From positions 609,776-673,775 of the forward strand of contig VXAA01003938.1 in the NCBI GenBank assembly GCA_013399115.1: DNA of 64,000 nt. The letters run 5' to 3'. The translations under genes were made by a program, and so were the position numbers. This DNA is from Anseranas semipalmata. Lineage: Eukaryota; Chordata; Aves; Anseriformes; Anseranatidae. Positions 25,301 to 38,760 of the stretch are shown one piece after another (position 1 is the stretch's first letter; every line of letters begins with the position of its first letter). The notes beneath the pieces were generated by a model, which was not told the origin of the DNA, did not search any database, and saw nothing but the letters and a program-made list of their open reading frames with translations.

Positions 25301-27399
25301 TCCCAATGCTGGGATTTCTCAAATGTTTGAAAAGTACCTGAGATAATTCATACAACACCAGAAGCCTGTCTAAATAATAGCAATTCCTCTATGTTGTCCT
25401 ATGGGTCATGCTGTTGTCCAAAGTCAGCACATACTATCTCTTGATCCTAATCTTGCTCCCCTTATGCAGTCTCATGGGCTTGCAAGGAGATGCTTAAAGA
25501 CAGAGTTGTTGTTCTTTATCTTGATGCCTATACCTCGAAAGCATATGCTTGTTCCATATGCTTTAGGTTGCATTAATGATCTCATTTTTCCCTGGCCCTT
25601 CTTTGAGATGGGAAGGGGTGAGATGGGAAGCTTATCCTAAGCACTGCCTGGACCAGATGAAATCCAGTTAACAAACAACTCTGGAAGATACTACTGCATC
25701 TGAGAATGTCTGTGCTACAGGGTACATAGAGAGGGGACAAGAGTCATGGGGTGCATCCCATCTATCTGCTTCTGACTGACAGCCTGTCCTCTGCCAGCTG
25801 TAGCTGTGCTATGGGAAGATGTTGTGTCCCCTGCCTCATGTCCACCAGCTCAGCACTGTCCGTTTGCTGGCAGTTACACAGCCCTCAGATCTGCCTGGAG
25901 CTGCCCATCTGATCACATCCCACTGCCAGTTTGTCAAACTGAGCACAGTTATCACAGGAAAGTGGCAGAGGCCAGCTCAGGTTGGAGACTTCTTCCCTCC
26001 ATACAGCTGCAGCCATGTCTGACCAAGGTTACTGTTAATCTGACTTCTGATTTGATAATTTGTTAGACTACAACTGAGATTTCTAAACTGCAAGCACTGA
26101 ATTCAAAACATAAAATGATAAACAGTAGTAGGTGACTGATGTGGGTGAATCAGGTTGAAGAAAAGGTGTAGTAATGTCACTCATCAGCAAGTTCAACACA
26201 GCTCCCCTGTGTTGGAATAATTTGGAACATCAGGAATAATTTGCTTCCCAGCACATGCCACTTTTGGTGCCACAATGATGACCTATTTTTCTCTTGGCTT
26301 AAGAGCTTCTCCTGCACAAAGTGCCTGCCACTGACCTAGAAACACAACTCTTCAGTCTGCTACCCTCACCTTCTTTTCTCCCTGCTCAAATATTTTATAT
26401 AACTGTGCCACGCACCACACACATCAGTTTGGTACTTTGGGGATTAATAACATTTTTAACCCAATGGCACTGCATAATAAGTGAGAATCTGGGAATACAA
26501 ATTCTTACTGCCAAAGGGTTACTTTAAAGAAAGATTAATCATCCACCTTACTATTTCTTAAATAGTCTTAACTGTACTCTATCCCTGAGAAACTTTTGCA
26601 GTTATGTAATAAATGACTAGCTGAAACTAGATTTGATAAATATATATACATATATGTCTACTAAAAGATATCTTAAAAGGAAATCTCTCCTCCCTGTATC
26701 ATGAAACTCCTTCTTCCAAATTCAATCACACAAGATTCTTCCAGAGGTGGGTGTTTCGTGTGAGACACAGAAATCCATTATCTTATCCTGCTGATGCCAT
26801 TATTGCCAATAAAAAGTAATTATGAAGGTACTGAGTTTCCTCCCCATTTCTCAAAAATCATACCACAAACTTTCAGATCACTGAGCTGCAATTTCCCAGT
26901 TCATAGTAATTAACTTGAGTCATTTTGCAGTGCTGCACATTTAATCAAGTGGGTTTAGAGTAAAACCTTAAAATTTGCATTGATACAGTACAGATTAGGT
27001 GATGGAGGGCACTTTTGGTAATACACTTAACAGCAAATATATTTCTCACGGGCCTATGGAATGAGGTGCCCAGGGAACTGGGTTATCAGGCCACTGATAG
27101 CTGAACCCACCTTTTGCTCTTTTGTCAGACAAAACCACCCTTGCATTGTGCCTGCTTGTAGCCCCTGCCTGATGCACTTTGAGCCAGCTGTATAGTGCCA
27201 CAGCAGATGTCAGCAGCATATGGAAGAAGGAAGGAGAAGATGATGATCTAAGAAATGGGGAGGGTGAGTGAACAGATTTGATGCTAAAGCCTCGAAGCAT
27301 GTCTATTGTAGGTCTCTGCCTTGATATACTACTAATAAAAAAAGATTGTGCTAAAAAAAGGCCTGGAGTCTTTCAGTGGCAATTAAACCTGGCACACAT

Positions 27400-27665
27400 T
27401 GGATTTGTTAGGAGGATCTCGGCTTTGCCTCCCTCTCCAGCGTAGACTGGCACTCAGCTCCCTCCCGTCTGTGTGAGACCTGCCTCTCCGGATAACCGTG
27501 CTGCGTCGGCAGCACTCCCCAGATCTGGCTGTCAAGTGCAGAGCAAGGCCGACAGCAGCGCTGTTTTCTTCTCAGTGAAATGTCCTATATCCCAAGCAAT
27601 TAAATGTTGTTTATATTTCAAACGATGTGCAAGGGTTGAGACTGTCAGGCTTGATGTTACCTGAA
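27400..27665. other. CpG-richer unique block in an ENOX1 intron
   Basis: Within CpG-poor intron this block holds a cluster of CpGs (CAGCGTAG, CCGGATAACCGTGCTGCGTC, GGCCGACAGCAGCGCTG, AACGATG). No repeat or protein is recognised. A regulatory element is possible but unproven. Confidence 0.35.
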
Positions 27666-28915
27666 TCTTGCACAAGATGCATCCCCAGTTAGTTCACTCT
27701 ACTGTAACTGCCATCTATTTATTTAAATTTCCAATCTGTTCTCTCTTCAGGGGATAATACAGTGCCTGGCAAAGCAGCAGCTTCTCAATTTTTCAAATTA
27801 TATTTTTTTAAATGGAAAACCACATGAATAACTTTCCTGTGCTCATAAAGAGACACTGTATTTAAAAGGGAGGTAAATATCAGGGTACTGCATATGACTT
27901 GCAGATGTTTATGTCTCTTTTTCTCAAAATATTTAAAAAACATATTCAGATACGAAGAGATGTCTCTGTTAAATGGCGGAACTATGTAACTACCTGCAGC
28001 AAATAAGACAGGTGTAGTATTTTAAAGGAGCTTATTTGCAAGAAGTGATTTCTGAAGATGATGCCATTAGGTACAGATATGCTGGAATTAAGAATACCAT
28101 AATGTTCGAAACTCTGCTTTGAAACACAAATGTTATAAACACGCAGATTAAAATGATTTGTACCAATACACCTGACAGAGCAGCATTCCATTTAAAGATG
28201 AAAGGTTCAGCCCATCTCTAGCTGTGTGATGTTCTGGGCACCATGTTACTCAACCATTTATAAAGCACCCAGGAAAACAGATGTCAGAATATGCAAATTT
28301 GATCCCAAATATCTACTGACACATCTCACTGCACAGTAATAACACATCTAATTTAATACTGAGGAATCAAAATCTGAAATACATGCATGAAGCAAGAAAG
28401 CTGCAATGAACCAGAGGAGAAGAAGGTCACATATTTATAAGATAACAGCAAAAGGCATAATATTTGGCTGGTTTTGTTGGCATAAGAACTCAAAAACTAT
28501 TCTCAAAGGCCTTTTAAGGAGGACAATTCACATTTACATTCACATTTCATTGTAAAAGACCTTGGTTTTCCAGAATTCACATCTATGAAATTCTTGAGAC
28601 GTTTTGTTGAGGAAACCCAGACTTCTACCAAGGCAGGAGTATCTCAGAAAGCAGGCTAGAAGTTTAATTAAGCTGAGTTATGCTTAGCTTTTATCTTATT
28701 CCTTGGCAATCAGACAATGGTTTATTGAAATTATTTGCACTTTTGTGTCAAATTTTGTAATATTTGAGTCAAAAATTAGATTTGAACAGCACTTTTTGAA
28801 AAAGTGAAATTTTGCTTTACCATTTTAAATAAATGGCACTGATTTTTTATTTTATTTATTTTATGTATTTATTGTATTTTTCCCCTTCAAGTCAACTTTA
28901 GTTGTTTGAGACGTC

Positions 28916-28937
28916 AAAAAAAAAAAAAAAAAAAAAA
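28916..28937. repeat. Poly-A run (22)
   Basis: Uninterrupted A22. No recognisable retroposed sequence ends at it. Confidence 0.95.
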
Positions 28938-29640
28938 GGCAAAAAATAACTTTTAACTCATGCAAAATTAACTGCCAGTTACTGCCATACCAAGTGGCTT
29001 TAGCACATGAGATAAATAGGAATATGAGAGTTTCCAGCCAAGTCTGGTACACAAAAACAATGATTTCTTTAAGTCTTATGTTGCAGTTTGTGGAAGGTGA
29101 AAAAAGATATTGTCACCTCTATTATAGAGCCAATAAATATCTAAAGACCACAGCAGGAGACCGTCTGATGAGTCTAGTTCATCTCTGCTCACTGACAGAT
29201 TTCCTTACTGTCAGGAATTTCCAAGGTTATTTTGACAACAAAAGTTCCTTGGACTCAGACCAAGTAGTCTACATCTGTGATTGCAGAGCAGTATCTTGGG
29301 ATGACAGATGTTTAGCTGTTTTGGCTTTCTTTTCAGCTAGTCTTGCTCAGTGAAGTTCTGGAGGCACTGCAGACGCTGAAACCTGCATGTTGGGCACCTG
29401 CAACTCTACCTCATGAGTTAGCAACGGAGCACAGGACTCTTTTGAAGTGGGTACTATGGGAAGGTCAAGACTTTCCTTAAGAAAACAACTGCAGGGCATC
29501 TGTTCAACAACCAGTCTTTCAAGGTAAATCCTGCCAAGAGCAGATATATTTTATTCCTTTTCTTTAGGATGGATTGTTCAGGCTTTTGAAGCAATGCAAA
29601 TCTGGTGTTACCCAGAGAACTGATATTTTGACCCCATGTT

Positions 29641-29690
29641 TTATAAATATGTGCATATATAAATATATGTATGTATATATATATATATAT
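29641..29690. repeat. AT-dinucleotide/TATG repeat
   Basis: TATAAATATATGTATGTATA then a nearly pure (AT) stretch to 29690. Confidence 0.92.
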
Positions 29691-31815
29691 CTTCTGTTAG
29701 CTTCACTGAAGCCCAGATTTAAATTCTGAATGTGTGATGACATAAGCTGAGTTTTGTCAGAGTGAAAGACGTATTTTTAGTGTAGTTTTACCTCTGTTTT
29801 TAAGATGTCACACAGGGCTCATTGTGAACCTGCGTTGCCCAAGGGAGGCTTTAATATTCTACCCTCTCCCTCATAGGTACTGGTCAAGATACTATTGGAA
29901 ATGCAGCAGTATGCACCAATATAATGATTGGACCCCATCTCTACTTTCTGGAGTACCTAGTACAAGAGACAACCCAGTGAGAATGGAGAGGGCTTCTTTG
30001 CATTCTTCATCCCCAACAGTCTCAACAGATGCAGAACTGGTGCTGTTAATCTCACTAAAAGGCAATGGTTAATTAAAACCATTCTTAAAACTGCAATATG
30101 TTCTTCTGCTGAATTTTAATGACTTTTAATCCATAAAAAATAAATTTACCATTTTGGTTTCTTAATTTCTTATATTTAATCATGTACGTTCCTGAAAGTT
30201 TATTTTTATTTCCAGAGAAATAGTTGGTCTCTATCATGATCAAAATATTACTATGTTAAACTTGTGCATATATGCCAAGCTCTGGTCAAATGTCCTTCAA
30301 GAGAACCAAAGCTCTAAAAAGTTGGAGTAAGTTTTAATTAAGCATGGAAACTTCCCAGGCTGAAAAGAAAAACCCTTCTAAATATAGACATCTCAAACAT
30401 CTTGCAAAAACCCACATTCACTTGCCCTAAGCAATGGCTAGCCATATGGAAGAAATTGCCCAGACTTCTTGCGTTTTCTGGCTTAGTTCAGGAAACCTCT
30501 AGGCCTTACTACATAAAGAAAAACTTCCCTATAAAAGATTAACTCCTAAAACATTCAATTGAAAACAGATTCTGGGAACAGATGGATCCAAAACTCTATT
30601 GTATTGTATAACCTCTAGAGGAGCTGGACTGGAAGCAAGGTAAGAGATAAAAATTCTTATACTTGGACTTCATTCTTCCTTTCCTCCTGGTCTATCAGTC
30701 CCTCTGGGTTATTTTACCAATCTCCCAGTTACTTAAAGAGTTATTTAATAGAGGAGTGTATGTGGTCAGAATATCAGTTAGCCAAACTAGCAAACAACCG
30801 ATATAACAGTGACCAATGCAGTACTCAAAGAAACAGTAGGGTGCATCTCTGCTCCATGCTCCGAGGATGCAACACTTTGCACTGTCCTCCCGCAACTTCC
30901 CAAACACGTTTCATAGTTAGAACAGAGGCCAGCGTGTTGACAGCTAGATAGCCTACATCTAATCTGGGTAATTCTGAAACAGTGGCAAGAATCAGTTTCT
31001 TGTGACCTGGCACACAGTAAAGTAATGTGCTTGGCCACCACGTGGGGAAAGAATGCCAAACACAGTCACTAAATGCTTAATGAAAACCAACACAACTCTA
31101 AGCGGTATGAGGAGTTGTTTATTTGACTTTTTTATTATTTCTTTACTACGAATATTTTTATTTCTTTGCTTCTTACTTTCTATGTTAACTTTTAAAGACA
31201 GAAATCATCAAGCATCACCCTTGTAAAATTCTACCCAGGCAAAAACAAGCAAGCAAACACATGAAGAAAACAATGTTATCTTGCACATATACTTCTAACC
31301 CTAAAGAGGGAATGAAAGAATGGATGGTGTGTGTCAAAGAGAAATTATGCCACTGCATCTGAGGGCCACATTAAAATGCAGCTCATGAAGGCAATTTAAA
31401 TACCAGGAATTAGGACAGTCACATGCACCTAATGTAATAAAATATCACTCAGTGAAATAAAGTCATTTTAAGTATCAGTCCCTTAATATGAAGGATGTTT
31501 GTAACAGGTTGTCTTATTATGAGATCATTTCCAAAGTAGATGATGACATCAACTGAGCAGAAAAAAAGAACACCATAGAGTTTTCTAAAAGTTGTGTTTT
31601 AGCTGTTAAAGCACAGCTAGATGGACAGATGCTATACATTCCTAGCAGGCGGGTGAGTATCATTACCACTGGCATAAAAATGGCAGAGGAATGGGGGAAG
31701 GCTAACAGGTCAAGTAATGAAATACATCGGAGACAAATCACCTCCCCTGTTCTGACTTCTGGATGGCTCCTGCTCTTATGGAATAATGCACTGCAAAGTA
31801 TCAAATGCTGCTTAC

Positions 31816-32049
31816 CTTTCAATTTTTCAGCCAGCAAAGCAGCTTCGTGTTCAGAATAATGCATTATTGCCGGAGGAGAAGGAGGGCGCAGTCTGTCTTC
31901 TTCCATTTTGCGTCTGTGGCGTTCTTCTCGGGCCAGCATTCTTTGTTTGCATTCCCATTCATAAAAGTCATCTCTTGCCTGAGCAAAATCAACATGAAGG
32001 CGACCTGAATCCTTTTTGTCTGTGCTAGATCCTAATCTCATGCGGTAAC
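31816..32049 (-). CDS. ENOX1: ENOX1 coding exon: end of RRM and charged linker
   Basis: This exon encodes about residues 197-275. It completes the RRM (GYRMRLGSSTDKKDSGRLHV, then DFAQARDDFYEWECKQRM) and continues into a highly charged stretch (LAREERHRRKMEEDRLRPPS) and PPAIMHYSEHEAALLAEKLK. The acceptor is TTGGTTTCAG before 32049 and the donor is GGTAAGCAG after 31816. The exon is 234 bases. AIMHYSEHEAALLAEKLK is diagnostic for ENOX1; ENOX2 reads PVVHYSDHECSIVAEKLK. A longer open frame runs through both splice sites (31517-32062), but its extensions are intronic. No damage is seen. Confidence 0.97.
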
Positions 32050-34653
32050 CTGAAACCAACAAGCAGAACTAACTGTTGCAGGACTTCTTTGCTCATTTTT
32101 TTTCTTTATTTTTTTCCCCTCAAGTGCAGTTAAAATGTACATTCACATATTCCCCCTTATCTACGCAAGATCTATCGATCATTGTGCTTTCACAGGAAGA
32201 TAAACATTCATCCACTTTTTTTCCTTGTAATTTTCTGCATCACCTATCAACGTAATGGATGAGCTGAAAAAGTAGCCCCAAAGGTACAGAATCTACATTC
32301 CTGCTTAGGAGTCTCTCCAAATATGTCATTTTTCTAGCTGATACTCCCAACATTTATAAAAGCAAAGGCCAGATAACAAAAACAACTACTAAACAAGGAT
32401 CTACTTTGGTTTGAATGTAAAGTCCTTCTTCCCCTGATGCTGTTTGTATCATGTACAATTTAGTGTTGTCTTCCAGTTTGCCAAGGGAATTGGAAATGTG
32501 GGAAAAGGCTGAAATTTATAACATCATGACCGTAGATGAACAAAAAAATTGCACTACATAAATTTCAGGGCCACAAAGAGGGTGATGTCATACCTGTGTA
32601 TGATGCTAGATCTCAAATTCTGAAGCTTCCCAATTGCAAATATCACATCTCAATAATCTGGCAGCAAACATAAACCACCTACAAATTAATCTGATATAAA
32701 GTCAATAATAATACAAAAAAACATTAAGTTGAGCATTCTTTAAACTAATTTTAAGAGTGTGGAGGGACTTATTAGACATTTGCAAGACCTCTTTCAAAAC
32801 AAATAATGAAACCTGTCACGTCTCATCTTTAGCAATCTTCCATATATTCACAATTTGGTCAATGTGTCATATGTGAAAGCTAGCAGACTGCAAAGGCTTT
32901 CTTTAACTCGGGCCTATACAACAGCACAACAGGGCCCTGCTCTGACCTAAACGCCCTGATTTCATTCAAAGGATGAACAAATCACGCCAAAGCTATAAAA
33001 GGAGTTTTTCATGACCATACTGTGGAACAGCATATGCTGGGCACCAACCTTTTTTCAAGTTTTATTTCCAAGGCTGAAAGATATTCACAGAGCAGTTTCT
33101 TTAACTTTTAAAATGCTGATTCAGGGAAGATGTGAGAGAACACTAAATAGAAAGCTGTAAGCAGAGCCTTTAGATGCAGGTAAAATTAATTAGTCTGCAC
33201 AGGGCTGGCTCAAATTTCTCCATGCCAACATGTTGCAGTGGCCTCAGAAGCAGAACATCCCAGCAGAGGCTTCTCAAATCACAGGATGCTGCAGAGATGA
33301 ACTCTGTGCTGAGCTGGCACATAGGAGGCTCTTCAGAAACAGGTACTACTACAACCATCGTGAAATAGCCCCAGGGACAGAGAGCTCCGGTTCAAAATGG
33401 CAGGGAAAATGGTGTTTGCTGCTTTTGAACAGCAATCCAAAAGAACCTACCTTTCAGTCTCGTGGTTTGCCTGCAGTTTGAAGAGCTTCAGCACCTCACC
33501 ACTACAGTTAAAGCTCAGTTTTGAACTCTCTCCAGGGAGAGCAAAGTTAAGGCTTGTGTAGTAGAGTAGGAGAATCTTTGCAAAAATGCGTATCTAGGCA
33601 TACTCTGTTTGTTTTACTGCTGTAAAAACATCTTGATGTATGAATATGAGGGACTGGCTGTACTACAGCACACATGAGACAACAGCTTCAAAGACATTAA
33701 ATATCCACATATGTAATGATCCTTCCAAAAAAAACAATCTGGGTGCCTTTTGCTTGACATTTTCCTTTCAAACATCTTGTAGAGTTCAGTTAAGTAGCCT
33801 GTCAGTAAGGAAGAGGTATGTCTTTTAATTTCCACCAAGAACTCCAGATGGAAAGCTCAAGCTAAATGTCTCAGAGGTCCCTCAAAGCCTGAAGGCGACA
33901 AAAATTTCTATGGACCAGACCAAATCCGATCTTTAAGGTTCACAAGATTGTGGCAAAGAGAGGCTAAGAAGGGTTTTCTTTTATTACTTTAAAGCCTCCT
34001 CTACTGTGCTCTGCTTTCTCTTGCTCAGAGGAGCACACACTACTCTTTCCCCAAGAAGTCTGTTTGTGGTCTTACACATAGCTCTAGTCACAAGATGTTG
34101 CGGGGCAGAATTACAGATACACTATATCCCTTGAGACATAAGAGAAGATGAGTTCAGGTGACCTTCCAGACCTAGAGATCTGAACTAATGAGGGGGCAAT
34201 TTTGTGCTTTTATTCACAGAGGTGTAGGCATGAAGGGGTCAGTGGTGCAGTTACTCTGATAACTGTGACAAATGTTACCCCCCAAGATGCATTCCTCAAA
34301 TAGTGACTGCTCTGTGCCAAAGCAGTGTTATCAGCAATGTGAAAGGACACTGCCAGGGTGCCAGGTCTCATGAACCTAAAATTAGATCTCCCATCTGGGC
34401 TGCAGTTTCGAGGAAGACACAGTCTCTCTTCCGCTCCCCTATCTTTCACCTCTGTTGGCAGGAGCACACTGGGTATGGACACACTGAGAAATGCAGTTCT
34501 GCAGGAAGCAAGACTCTTGTGGCCCTCAAAGCCCCACTTAATCTGAATAAATATCTACTGGAAAGAACTGTGCATCTACCATTCGTGTGTGCACCCACAA
34601 AGCTGAGTCTTACTGAAGTCTTACTTTATTTTTGAAGCAAAGGAGATAGTGGG

Positions 34654-34685
34654 AAAACAAACAAACAAACAAACAAACAAAAAAA
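34654..34685. repeat. (CAAA)n microsatellite
   Basis: About six perfect CAAA units followed by A-rich sequence. Confidence 0.95.
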
Positions 34686-34881
34686 TCACAAACAGTGTAA
34701 ACTGAAGTCCAAAACCCAGTATCCTATGTAACATCGGACAAATGGTTCTCTCAGGTAACCAGGTTAAGTGCCTCCAAATTAATAGATTTTTGAAACTGCC
34801 AGTGAACCACACTGAGAAAATTGCACTACGTGTTTAACTGTTAAGACTAAAGGTGGCCAGTCAGCCAGGTGGTTTCCCCCA

Positions 34882-35003
34882 GCACAGAAACCTAGACTGC
34901 CTTCAGTTGGAAGGGACCTTGGACACCATCTAGTCCAATCCACTTCTCAGAGCAGGGTTGACTTCAAAATTAGATCAGGTTGCTCAGGGTTTGGCATCCT
35001 TCC
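34882..35003 (-). mobile_element. CR1 LINE 3' end, reverse orientation
   Basis: Reads on the plus strand as the reverse complement of a CR1 tail: AGTTGGAAGGGACCTTGGAC, CATCTAGTCCAATCCACTTC, TCAGAGCAGGGTTGACTTC and GATCAGGTTGCTCAGGG. The octamer tail is eroded (ACAGAAACCTAGACTGCCTT in its place), which suggests an old insertion. It has the same orientation as ENOX1. Confidence 0.85.
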
Positions 35004-36580
35004 CTTAACAAAAAAGTAAATGCCTTTTTAGCATGGCTTCTTGCACCCTTCTAAATCAGGCTTGGGGGATGCACAGGACCAATGGCCTCCCCAGTGAAGA
35101 ACAGACTCCTTGACAAGCCAATAGCCAGCAAAACGTAGTGTAGGATGGGGTGCGTGACTTGCAGGATCTATTTTATATATGGGATCCTCAGGCACCCATT
35201 TGCAATAGTGGGTTTGAGCTGTAGGGCAGCTGAAAGGCTGGCTCTTTTTCAATACCATGTATCCTTATTAATGTTCAAGAATATTTAAATGCATGAGAGA
35301 ATCACCTGCCTTTTCCTCCTTTCATATATGGGCAATGAATTGCCCTCACAAAATCGTTTTCCCAGCTCTTTGCTCAGGACTGCAGCTAGCACTAACTGCT
35401 TGCCTGGCCTGTCATTTTTAATTTCAGTTTTGCACACACAATGGCAGAGGAAAAAAATCTGGGAACTTGCCAAGATCCTCACTTTAAAGGAGCAGCAGCA
35501 GGAAAAATTAATGAGGGTACTAAATAAAAATCAAACACAGTATTTCCATATCACAGATCTAGTAAAAACTCTGTGGCTTGACTTACCTTTGAGTGTTGCT
35601 ATACTGGGGACCAGGCAATAGCTGCTAACTGAGGATCTAGATCAGAGTGTTGGTGATCAGTGAGAACACGAAATAAAAGCCAGTACACAGCACTAAATGG
35701 AAACCCACAAAGGAAAGTATCAGCATAGGAAAAATGCATCTGTGGGCTTTTGGGGTATAAGCAGCTCTGTTTGAAGCAACCTGTTTGTTCCTTTTTTCAA
35801 GTCCAGGGCCACCAATGATTGCAAGAGTTACTGACTTGTCAGCCACAACAGTAAAGTACATAGAGTTTGCAGAAAGAGATTTCTCATGGGGTGATATGTT
35901 GATTTTGGAAAGCCTTTTCCTCGGGAGATCAACATGCAACTTTCAGGGCTAAATGAAAACCTCCCTTTCTCAAGTCAACTTTTTTATCATTGGCTTTTAC
36001 CCATCTCCCAGTCTCCTTTTATACACTTTTACTTGGGAATAGAAAGGAAAAATCTCAGCGATTAAACTACTTAATGGATTTTCTAATCACTTGCACTACT
36101 CTGATGATAAGCACAGGATAAATACTAAGTTTGATGAGATTAGATGAGTTAGACAGATAAAACTGATTAGGTAGACAAAATTATCATTATAGTACAGATA
36201 TCAAAGGCATGATTCTTACCTAATATAACACGCACACTGTATTTACCACAAATTCTGTTTGTATGTCTCTTTTGTCTCTTACAGGGACAAGAAAAGGCCT
36301 TAACAATATGCTTTTCCGCCACCATTTCAGAATACATTATGTTTGAAAGATTGATTAGAAAAACACAATATTTCAGAACAAACAAAACATGTCCCTGTCT
36401 AATGCCTGATCCCCTGCTCTGCGGTGCTGGGGGACATTCAGTGCTCCTTATTTCATCTGCAGAGTTCTGCAGAAATCAGTGCTGGTGGCAAAAAGAAGTT
36501 AAAGCTGGCTGCAATGTGCCCCTGCTTTTCTCCCTCCTCCCTCTCAGCTCCACAGTTTTTTTGTTTGGTTTAGTTTTTGC

Positions 36581-36800
36581 TTTTTTTTTTTTTTTTTTTT
36601 TTTTCTCTCATCAGAAAGACTAAGTTAAAAGTTTTAGAAGGAAAGGAGTGGAAGAAAAGAAAGATGAGGAGAGAAGGTGGAACAGGCAGTGAAGGTGGTG
36701 GTGTGACCGACGAAAGGAAAGGGAAGAAGGAAGGATGTGAGAACAATACAGAGAAAAAGATCAAGAACTCGGAAATAAGCTGGCAGAAAAGTCAGAGAGG
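36581..36800. repeat. T24 run followed by a purine-rich tract
   Basis: T24 at 36581-36604, then about 180 bases strongly dominated by A and G (GGAAAGGAGTGGAAGAAAAG type). Confidence 0.9.
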
Positions 36801-37359
36801 AAGGATAAGGAAGGTAATCTGCCTCCTCCATCTCTGCTTGCTTCCTTTGTTCTGGGTGCACACTTAAGTGAGGACACACAGCAGCACAGGTAATTTTATA
36901 GTAATCATCAAATCTGGTGCTCCAGGATTTTTCCACAGAAAATTAAAACAAAACTTTACTTGGAGTGAGACAAAGGGTGCACTCAACTGCAGAGAAGCAG
37001 GAAACTGAGCTAGTGGGATGCTGACGCTGCCCCAGGATGGCAGTCTATGCCTTTCTGCAGTTTTCTGTGGCCTCTTTCCTGCTACTGTTTTGTTTATTAT
37101 ATATAGTAATCCAAGCTCCTACTGAATTTGGTGAGCCTCTTCTCAGCTTCTCTACAAGTGCTCTGTTACTGGTGGAGATGGAGCCTCCATAGGACAGAAG
37201 TTGGAAGCTGGGAAATGTGCTGCCTCTTTTTACTACTGTGAGATCTGTAACACGTCCTGGTAAACTACAGCATTCTGGAAGTAATAAGTGAATAAACACA
37301 TAAACAGGAAGGATGGAAAATGGGAAGAGAGGATGAAGAGGGAAGAAGAAGTGACGTGA

Positions 37360-37391
37360 AAATAAATAAAAATAAAATAAAAATAAAAAAA
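37360..37391. repeat. (AAAATA)n-like repeat
   Basis: AATAAATAAAAATAAAATAA and similar, A/T only. Confidence 0.9.
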
Positions 37392-37629
37392 CGGGAAGAA
37401 AAATACATAATGGAATGAAGATCTGGAAGAAACATTAAAATGCAGATATATTTTAAAGAAATCTTTATGTAGGTCTCATAAAACTCACAATTTTGTGTAG
37501 CTCTTTGAACAGATATTTAAAGCAGGCAGACAAGTTAGGAAAAAAATTGTGAAACAAAGGAGCAAGCTTTTTCCTGACCATACATTTCAAAAGTTCAGAT
37601 GTTCTTTTTTTTCTTTCTTTCATTTAAGA

Positions 37630-38310
37630 TGTAGCCAATGGTGATTTGAGAGACCACTGGTTTCTAACTCTGTGAGCTTCCTGTGGACACCTACAGGACA
37701 TTGAGGCTATGCCCTTACTGCTAAACAAAAGATGGCCAGGATGGGAACTCAGACAAGGTATCCCAAATTGTTAGCTGCCTCTCTAGCTCACTTTTGGGTG
37801 GTCCCATGGGGTGTCCTTGCGGTAACCCTACACAAGGTGGGTAAGCCTGTTTGCGTCATCTGGTCTTGGCAAAAGAGTGGTCCCTGGCCCTCGTTCATTT
37901 ATGAATACCTTGCATGTGGGGTGAAGGTGTTACATTACACTTGTGGGGCAAAACAAAGACAGGGGGGCTCTCCAGGATCCAGAAAGAGGGTTGAACCAGC
38001 CTGTGGAGACACCTTCAAGGGATGGGATCCAGCTCAGGATGGTGAAGGAGGTCTCAGGTGGGAAACCAATCCTCACGTAAAGGAGATTGTAACCTTACAA
38101 GGGCACTGACAGCCACTGAAGCCTGATTTGAGAAAGCAGAGATGTTTTTTTTTCTTTTTTTATTTTTTCTGTGAGTTAGTTTTTTTAGTCTGTTCCTTTG
38201 TTGGAAAATAAAAGAGATTCTGAAATTGTACACCCGAAGTTCTGTGGCACTCCTTGTCCTGGGAGACAAAAGGCACAGCCTTTTGGGTCTCAGAATCCAA
38301 CCCAGGTGAT
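37630..38310 (+). repeat. GC-richer segment with LTR-like features (tentative)
   Basis: Compared with its surroundings this stretch is GC-richer, contains a 125-codon open frame with no recognisable domain (37732-38109), then T-rich DNA and an AATAAA signal at about 38207. A downstream segment, CTGTGGCACTCCTTGTCCTG and GGAGACAAAAGGCACAGCC, could be an R/U5-like region. I do not see clear TG...CA ends, a primer-binding site or a target duplication. A solo LTR of an endogenous retroelement is one explanation; ordinary intron is the other. Confidence 0.25.
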
Positions 38311-38760
38311 TGCTGAATACATGCACACATAAAGGTAGACTTTATTCAGACTGCACTGCAAATCTATAAAAATATGCCAATGAAATTGCCAGGCTATCAC
38401 AGAAATTGGCATTGGAAACCAGCAGCGTTCCTGGCCTGGTGCCCTCCTCTTTCTACAACCTGTGAGCAAAACTACATAAACCTGTGTAAATGGAAAATAA
38501 GATTGCTCTGTAGTGAATTTCAGGGTCTGTTGCATTGTTGTGGGATGGCAGGAAATTGCTCCTGGGTACGCAACATACAAAACAGCGCACAAGTCTTGGC
38601 AGACACTGAGAAATACAGAATTGCCCCTTGCCAGTCCACGCTAGAGCCACTGAGCTCGAAAAAAAGACTTGCTGAGATAAAAGCTAAGAAAATAAGCAAA
38701 CATTAGCATCACAAAATACAAATGAGAAGCAAGGAAAATCCATTAAAGAATGTGAAGTAC

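Larger units (their letters stand above)
21017..31815 (-). other. ENOX1: ENOX1 intron, 10.8 kb
   Basis: Intron between the 234-base and 213-base exons. It contains a probable reverse MIR fragment (22.26 kb), a CpG-richer unique block (27.4-27.65 kb), a poly-A run (28916-28937) and an AT-dinucleotide repeat (29641-29690). Otherwise no recognisable gene or repeat was seen. Confidence 0.85.
32050..38760 (-). other. ENOX1: ENOX1 intron, 6.7 kb
   Basis: Intron between the 207-base and 234-base exons. It contains a CAAA microsatellite (34654-34685), a reverse CR1 3' end (34.88-35.0 kb), a T24 run followed by a purine-rich stretch (36.58-36.8 kb), a TAAA-type repeat (37360-37391) and a GC-richer segment with LTR-like features (37.63-38.3 kb). 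No exon was found besides the flanking ones. Confidence 0.85.

Noticed and set aside
27052..27085. ATGGAATGAGGTGCCCAGGG resembles the CR1 GGAACAGGCTGCCCAGGG motif
   Set aside because: Similarity covers only about 25 bases and does not extend either side.
31517..31815. Extension of the open frame past the 234-base ENOX1 exon
   Set aside because: A strong donor (GGTAAGC) sits at the exon end, and the following protein is continued exactly by the exon at 21016.
35637..35939. 100-codon minus-strand frame with a hydrophobic C-terminus
   Set aside because: No family resemblance and no supporting signals; probably chance in T-rich intron.
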